This document shows, in pieces, positions 57,971-64,000 of a stretch of DNA of 64,000 bases; positions within the stretch are counted from its first letter, which is position 1, and each line of letters starts with the position of its first letter. The translations under genes were made by a program, and so were the position numbers. The DNA lies in contig OY744470.1 in the NCBI GenBank assembly GCA_963556145.1, positions 3,286,001-3,350,000 of the forward strand, read 5' to 3'. Source of the stretch: Hygrocybe punicea (taxonomy: Eukaryota; Basidiomycota; Agaricomycetes; Agaricales; Hygrophoraceae). A model generated the notes under the pieces. The model did no database searches and was not told where the DNA came from. It saw only the letters and a program-made list of their open reading frames with translations.

Positions 57971-58489
57971 AGATCCATGTCATGTGCATGATAGCAAGTG
58001 AGCTCTGTCTAGGAGCTGTCGAGGACGTCACTGTAAATGCAGAGTCATGTTGCCGCCTGCCCACCTTTACATTTGCCATCATTATTGTTGCATGCATTTC
58101 AATTGGCGTCGCGTTAATAGTGGCATCCCAGAAACCGCATGACACCGTCATTACATTGGCAGCATAACTCTGTACCGTCTCAGTTTCCAATGTGTACATG
58201 ATTGTCCTGCTGATCTGCACTGCATCTGTCACCTAAATTCTAATTGTCCCAGGTAGCATTGGGTATGAAAACAGTGTAGAGGTTTGTCAAAGGGGCATCC
58301 TGCTGTGTCGGCTTGTCGTACTATCAAAATCGTTGCCTTCAGTATCTATAAAGGTGTCTTGTGACTCGTGACTAGTCGGGGTGATCAGTATGGGTTCCAT
58401 AGAAGATGGGAGGGATCGACGAAAATTTTGATTCGTTGTCCTCGCTCAAAAGTTGATGATGCCAGCAAAAAAATACAAGGGCCCTGAGA
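57971..58489. other. Spacer, no gene recognised
   Basis: Only short frames on both strands. Confidence 0.4.
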
Positions 58490-59030
58490 ATTGAACACCC
58501 ATTGCAGCCTTCCAGTTGTATTTGCACTTCACAGCGAGTGTTTCCTTCCCGGGGTCATTGACCCTCCAGAAACTGGCCCAGCAAAACAGGGCCCTCTAAA
58601 CCATTCTGCCAAGGTGTTGCCTACGGTTAGTGGCTGCAAAGGAAATACAGGGGATGGAAAGCGGTGTGACCAGGTTTTAGAATGGAATGCCGCTGACAAG
58701 CTCGGTAGTGGCTTCTTATAGATGACAGCAGGGTTCGGTGGGAGGAATCAATGGATGATATCTGACTCATGAGGGCATCCTCACCCAAAAGTTGAGGCAG
58801 CGCTAGCTATTGAATACGAAGGCTGAGAGAAAACCAGTCGTATTTGGCCTTCACAACGAGTGTTTCCTTCCTGGGGTCATTGACCCTCCAGAAACTGGCC
58901 CAGCAGAACAGGGCCCTCTAAACCATTCCACCAAGGCATTGCCTACGGTCGGTGGCTGCAAAGGAAAGACAGGGATAGAAAGCGGCGTGACCAGGTTTTA
59001 GAACGGAATGCCGATGACATGCTTGGCGTG
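58490..59030 (+). repeat. Two tandem copies of a 210-bp segment, about 320 bp apart
   Basis: 58515-58680 and 58840-59005 share TTTCCTTCC, GGGGTCATTGACCCTCCAGA and GTGACCAGGTTTTAGAA and are about 88-90 percent alike by eye. The first frame reads VFALHSECFLPGVIDPPETG, the second VFGLHNECFLPGVIDPPETG, so coding potential is shared. GGGTCATTGACCC is palindromic. Family not recognised. Confidence 0.65.
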
Positions 59031-60032
59031 AAGTGCCTGACCTAAATCGAAGACAGGGTCAGTGTTGAAAAACATAGAATGAACGGTTCCCAAAGCAAGT
59101 GTATTTATGGATTATGTTCTGACGATAACCCGGTCAGTAACGAAAATGGGGTGGTTGGACAGACAATGCCTCACGAGGTCGTAACCTTTGCAGCAAAGTC
59201 AATTGAACGTCATCTTGTTGCTTTCACAGATCTGGGCTCACCAAAAGGGTCTGGAGAGGGATCACCGGTGTCATTCACAAGTCACTCATAAGAAAAATTG
59301 AATTCAACGTACTCTCTATTTCTCCACCAGCGACAAGGAAGAATCCAAAGAAAATGAATGCCTGCAGAAGCGCAATTCAGGCAAACTATCGTTGCACATG
59401 GGATGATATCTCACCTACTAGGATAATGGTTGCAACAACAGTGTGCCATTTCATTGTGGGCCATATTTGGAACAGCGGCAGATGCCCAAGCCCAAGCGTC
59501 CATCTCACAGAAAGCAGTGTTGACTCTTACCAAGGTAAGACCATAATGAGGGTGACCATCCCACATATGAAAAGAGTACCTAGATTAGATTGTATGTGCA
59601 TAGTGATTAGTGAACACACAAGCAATTGCATGTTGCCCAAAGAGAGGCCTGTAGCAATAAAGTAGAGTGGCAAATGAGATGTGAAGAGAGAGAATACGAA
59701 GGGGCGGCCACCCTGGAGCACCTTGTCCTGCGCCAAAAAGTCGTAGGACGCACTGCCAGACATTTTTTCAAGTACAAGTTGTTAGCTTGATTGCTTCGAA
59801 CGTCGTTGAACTGAAAGTTCCGGGCAGAGATGGTGGTTGCGGTGTGGGATGTGATATCAATTTCTCAACGACATTAATGTGTTAAAGGCAGTTGCAAGTG
59901 ACCGAGTTGTCATTATGCTATGACTGTATTCACTTATTTCGTGCTTTGCATCTGCTCCTCATTGCTAGGTAGGTAGCAAATTTTTTGAGTACATTCACCA
60001 GAAATCTTTTAGAGCGAATCACAATCCATATC
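59031..60032. other. Spacer before the first Plavaka fragment
   Basis: Short plus-strand frames (59079-59291, 59354-59665) have no recognisable motif. Confidence 0.4.
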
Positions 60033-60694
60033 CTACCCATACATGTCATCCATGGCCAGAACCATCTCATCATCACTGAATTCTTCACACTCCCCGTCAG
60101 CGTGCCCATCACTCAAATCATTGGTATCTTCCCAATCATCCCGACTTCGTTCCCATTGTGCGGTATCAGATCCTTCTTCATTGAACGCCTGGTTGTTGTT
60201 TGCACCTGGGTCTAAGTTTTCAGGGGCCACTGGCATCACTTCCAATTCCATATTGCATTCAACAGAATGGGAAGACCGATTGGAGGGCGTGACCCTGCTT
60301 GCAGCTTGTGGTTTTCATTGTCCAGAATAAAACCAATCTAAGAACAATATTTAATGAGCAGATATCTTTCATCATCCTCAGGATAACGAACCTCTATTGC
60401 AACCACTGGGTCTGCTTTCTGTGGTGCCAAACGTGCCAGAGGCACCTCATTGGCCTCTGAAGATGATGAGAGAAGTCGTCGCCTTTTAGGTCCTAACCAG
60501 AGCTGTTTTGCTTTTGCCAGAGCGCTGGAAAGGCGCTTTTTTGACGATTGGCATGTGCGCTTGTGGTTGGTGAAAGCACTGAGCTGTCGGAATGATCGGC
60601 CGCACACACAAACTGACTCCATGTTCATAAGGGGCATACAAGTAATAGTGATTGGCAGGTTCTGGCAAACTTCAAGAGCATTAAGTACCAACAT
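60033..60694 (-). pseudogene. Plavaka transposase, N-terminal fragment (copy 1)
   Basis: Plavaka is a fungal CACTA-like (CMC) transposase family. Reads from 60694: NMESVCVCGRSFRQLSAFTN HKRTCQSSKKR, a C2H2-type finger; LWLGPKRRRLLSSSSEANEV. Past a probable intron: IGFILDNENHKLQAG (about 60325), and an acidic segment DDWEDTNDLSDGHADGECEE ending 60033. The rest of the transposase is absent. Inverted relative to copy 2. Confidence 0.65.
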
Positions 60695-60950
60695 TCAACT
60701 TGTAAGTGACTGAGTCAAGCTCACTATAGTCATTGCTCACGTTATAGTCCTTTCTTAATGATTAAAAACAACTAAGTCTACGGTGTACATGATTAAATGA
60801 GGCAAATACTACATGTGAGTAGGCGGGGTGTTTAAAACTAATTGTTGTGCATGACGTTCGGATGGGTGGCGAAAAAATATGACTCGAATCTTCAGCTCAT
60901 GTTTTATTGCCAGGCTTGTTTAGGGCTGGCAGTTATGAGGCTGAGTCATC
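60310..60950 (-). repeat. Inverted copy of the Plavaka 5' end, left
   Basis: Nearly identical to 62047-62690 in reverse complement. Includes the finger-encoding exon and about 250 bp of upstream sequence down to GATGACTCAGCCTCATAACT at its outer limit. Confidence 0.88.
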
Positions 60951-62046
60951 AGACCACCTGACCATCCCACTATGTAAGCCTAACACTAGTACTACTGTTG
61001 AGCACGTGCCTCAGCAGCTGTGGCTGGAGTGCTCTTTTCCCAACCCCAGCAATAAATCCAGCCCCAATAACTTAATACCCACACATAGTATAGAGTAGAT
61101 AGTATTCTAAATATAGTAACGTTGGCACCGGAAGCACATCTGATGTCAGGAACAAGGGCGCTGATGGGCTCGGGCTTTCCTGTCACCCTTGCCATGGCCC
61201 TGCCCATCACTCACAGGCATACGCGCTTGTCATCATCGATGTTGTGCACGACTATTTCACTATCCCTCCATATTTTCTTGTGGATTTTTTACATATCATA
61301 GATATATTCTTATAAATACTGTATATAGACTAATATACATGAAAATAAACAAAATAAAAGGGAAATAAAAGAAATAAACAATAATGATACATGGGGTGCC
61401 GCCGATGAACCGGTGGGTACTCACCTTCGCGGAGGCGCCGGATGGGATCTAAACTTGATGGTGAAGGGTGCTGAAGGGTGGGTGATGAGAGGGATGGACA
61501 CTGGGCGGGGAAGGGTGCATGGAGAGGGGGGTGGCGATGGGTGGCGATGGGTGGCGGAAAAGTGAGGGGGTGGGTGGGGGAGGGCTCCCGGCCCAGAACG
61601 AGTGGCGGGAAGGGGTAGGTACGTGGGGGAAAAGCAGGAGGGGGATGGGTACTCACCTGTACCATTAGGGGCCCCCGCGGCCCTCCCAATATCCCACCTT
61701 CAATGAAGCAAGTGGGGACATCATCTCAGATGGCCCCATCATCCATTCCATGGTTTTCGCAGTCCAGATAGGTCACGCCATTGAGTTGCGTGAGGGTGGC
61801 GACATGGGTGGTTGCGACGGCGATATCTCAACGATACTGCCGGTGGCAACCCTCCATGTTGCCTTCGTCGTGTTTGTTGCTGTGCGCCAAGCCCGCCGCC
61901 GCCGGTCTCGACGTTCAAGGCCATTGGTTGAAAAAGCCGGGCATGCTCCTGCGTGGCTTTGAGGACATCCGAAGTGGTGGTCTCTGCGCAAATTGTCGCT
62001 GTCATCGTCCTCCTCATTTCCATCGTTGTTGAGGTGGTGGGGAGTG
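60951..62046 (+). repeat. Repeat family E, copy C, between head-to-head Plavaka ends
   Basis: Same order of landmarks as 4700-5785: GATGTCAGGAACAAGGGCGC near 61142, GGGTACTCACC near 61416 and 61649, GGGGACATCATCTCAGATGG near 61714, and GTTGAGGTGGTGGGGAGTGG near 62028. The right end is abruptly joined to Plavaka sequence at 62047. Confidence 0.72.
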
Positions 62047-62305
62047 GGAGATGACTCAGCCTCATAACTGCCAGCCCTAAACAAGCCTGGCAATAAAACA
62101 TGAGCTGAAGATTCGAGTCATATTTTTTCGCCACCCATCCGAACGTCATGCACAACAATTAGTTTTAAACACCCCGCCTACTCACATGTAGTATTTGCCT
62201 CATTTAATCATGTACACCATAGACTTAGTTGTTTTTAATCATTAAGAAAGGACTATAACGTGAGCAATGACTATAGTGAGCTTGACTCAGTCACTTACAA
62301 GTTGA

Positions 62306-64000
62306 ATGTTGGTACTTAATGCTCTTGAAGTTTGCCAGAACCTGCCAATCACTAGTACTTGTATGCCCCTTATGAACATGGAGTCAGTTTGTGTGTGCAG
62401 CCGATCATTCCGACAGCTCAGTGCTTTCACCAACCACAAGCGCACATGCCAATCGTCAAAAAAGCGCCTTTCCAGCGCTCTGGCAAAAGCAAAACAGCTC
62501 TGGTTAGGACCTAAAAGGCAACGACTTCTCTCATCATCTTCAGAGGCCAATGAGGTGCCTCTGGTGCGTTTGGCACCGCAGACAGCAGACCCAGTGGTTT
62601 ACTCTATACCTAATACGATGAAAGATAACCGCTCATTAAATATTGTTCTTAGATCGGTGTTATTCTGGACGATGAAAACCAAGCCGATGACTCCTATATG
62701 TCTATGATGGAATGTGTGCCATGGACCCGAAGACTTCATCATCGACTCCCTTTACAATTCAGAGATCCACTGCCACAACCGCCACCACTTTTACCACCGC
62801 CATCCATCATCCATTGTATCGCGTCGACTTCGCAATTGACGGCGAACAATAGAATAACTTCAAGTTCATCGTTGGGCTGGAGCTCAGGAGCGGTACCCCG
62901 TCGATTGTGCCAAGTGTTCAGGACAGTACGCAACATATTTGGGCTATCCGGCTGTACCACACTGCAGAATTGCCTTCACACGATCCAGAGGAGTACAACG
63001 AGTTATCCGATATCCCATCTCAATCCCCTTCCACATCCGCTCCGCAAACATTTTATCCTTATCCAAACCACAGCTCATTCTGGTTAGGCGAGTGGTATTG
63101 GAATGGCGGCGTCCAGAAGTCTCAGTCTAGCTTTAATGAGCTTTTAGACATCGTTGGAGATCGTGGCTTCGAGCCCGCAGCCGTTCGAGATACCAAATGG
63201 AGTGAGATCAACAATATTCTAGCAAGTGGTGAAGATGAAGAATGGTTGGATGAGGATGCCGGAAGGAAACATATGCCTGTGACCATTGAAGTGCCCTATC
63301 AGCTTCGCCGTGGCATCTCCCCAGATCCCGACGCCAGTCCTTGAAGTTACACGATTGACGACTTCTATCACCGCAGTCTGGTTTCGGTCATTTGGGAAAA
63401 GCTTTCGGATTCAACAGGAAATCATCGGCATTTTCATTATAAACCATTTGAGCTGAATTGGCAGCCTGGCGAAGTCCCTTGCCCGGTGCGTGTTCAGGGT
63501 GAACTGTACACATCTCCTGCCTTCATCAATGCCCATTGCAAACTGCAAGATTCTCTGGCAGAACCAGGTTGCTCACTTCCACACGTGGTTGCTGCACTGA
63601 TGTTCTGGTCTGATGTTACGCAGCTGACGTCTTTTGGTGATGTGAAGATTTGGCCCCTTTACATGTTTTTCGAAAACGAATCCAAATACTATCGGTGTAA
63701 ACCCTCATGCCATCTCAGTCACCACATTGCGTATTTTCATTCGGTGGGTGCTATATTTTTGCTGATTGCCGGATCATGGCTGATCACCTATGTAATAGCT
63801 TCCTGGGGCCTTTAAGGATTTTACCACCAAGAAGACCACAGGGGGGAAAGAACCCAGCGATCAATTCATGGCGCACTGCGCTCAGGAGCTCATGCATGCC
63901 CAATGGATGATTCTACTCGATGATGAGTTTCTGGAAGCTTGGGTGCACGGCATCGTGATTACATGCTGTGACAGGATTACACGACGGTTCTATCCCCAAA
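62306..64000 (+). pseudogene. Plavaka transposase (copy 2), runs off window, frameshifted
   Basis: N-terminal finger as in copy 1 (62370-62460), intron ending TTAG at 62653, IGVILDDENQADDSYMSMME, RDPLPQPPPLLPPP (about 62760), and RRLCQVFRTVRNIFGLS (about 62905). A one-base shift follows, then LYHTAELPSHDPEEYNELSD, SFWLGEWYWNGGVQKSQSSF, TIEVPYQLRRGISPDPDASP, TGA 63342-63344 where Arg is expected, SYTIDDFYHRSLVSVIWEKL, NHRHFHYKPFELNWQPG, VRVQGELYTSPAFINAHCKL, PHVVAALMFWSDVTQLTSFG, WPLYMFFENESKYYRCKPSC and QFMAHCAQELMHAQWMILLD. The sequence matches the Plavaka order closely. It is inactive because of the shift and stop. Confidence 0.82.

Overview
This window looks like a transposon-dense, probably heterochromatic region of a mushroom-forming basidiomycete (Agaricomycetes). 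Genes are broken into many exons by roughly 45-70 base GT-AG (occasionally GC-AG) introns. The recognisable proteins belong to families expanded in that group: KDZ and Plavaka transposases, a TET/JBP dioxygenase, Crinkler-RHS-type P-loop proteins, Ulp1-like proteases and Spt5-like proteins. I see no rRNA, tRNA, CRISPR array or ordinary housekeeping gene. The one housekeeping sequence, coatomer alpha, is a truncated copy.

Layout. 1-2757: 5' part of a minus-strand Ty3/gypsy retrotransposon (LTR 2188-2757, gag, start of pol) with a self-priming-like structure, inserted into an array of about 58-bp repeats (2758-3330). Inverted copies of that array lie at 5786-6016 and 7095-7285. 7317-11772: a KDZ transposase gene broken by a hAT-like element inside an intron (9668-11067) and a Ty1/copia-type solo LTR (11382-11629). 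11774-20541: an 8.77-kb element with long terminal inverted repeats and a TA target duplication. It carries a complete DD34E Tc1/mariner transposase, a captured and scrambled coatomer-alpha segment and a multi-exon accessory gene. It sits 39 bases upstream of the N-terminal half of a Crinkler-RHS-type gene (20581-22411). 22661-24484: Ulp1-like protease. 24560-26830: palindromes and a triplicated exon repeat. 27027-28642: TET/JBP-family 2OG-Fe(II) dioxygenase.

31668-37737: a 6.07-kb fold-back element whose 2.1-2.3-kb arms are built of about 37-bp repeats plus a purine/pyrimidine-biased block. 37738-44900: a G-rich host sequence with three successive hAT-type insertions in it. One is an autonomous hAT element (40200-44586) that itself carries a non-autonomous hAT-like insertion in its transposase exon. 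45000-48100: a second inverted-arm repeat, another hAT-like element and an integrase-type transposase remnant. 48824-51520: C-terminal half of a Crinkler-RHS-type gene fused to an Spt5-like gene. 52277-53088: near-perfect 812-bp hairpin. 53364-55692: compact LTR element with one ORF and no pol. 55693-56912: second dioxygenase-like gene. 60033-64000: two head-to-head Plavaka copies.

The genes do not form a metabolic pathway. The shared theme is mobile DNA: two cut-and-paste transposases with DDE or hAT signatures, many non-autonomous elements with target duplications, a TET/JBP enzyme of the kind known to be linked to KDZ elements in fungi, and a pattern of CGA-to-TGA stop codons that suggests deamination of methylated CpG.
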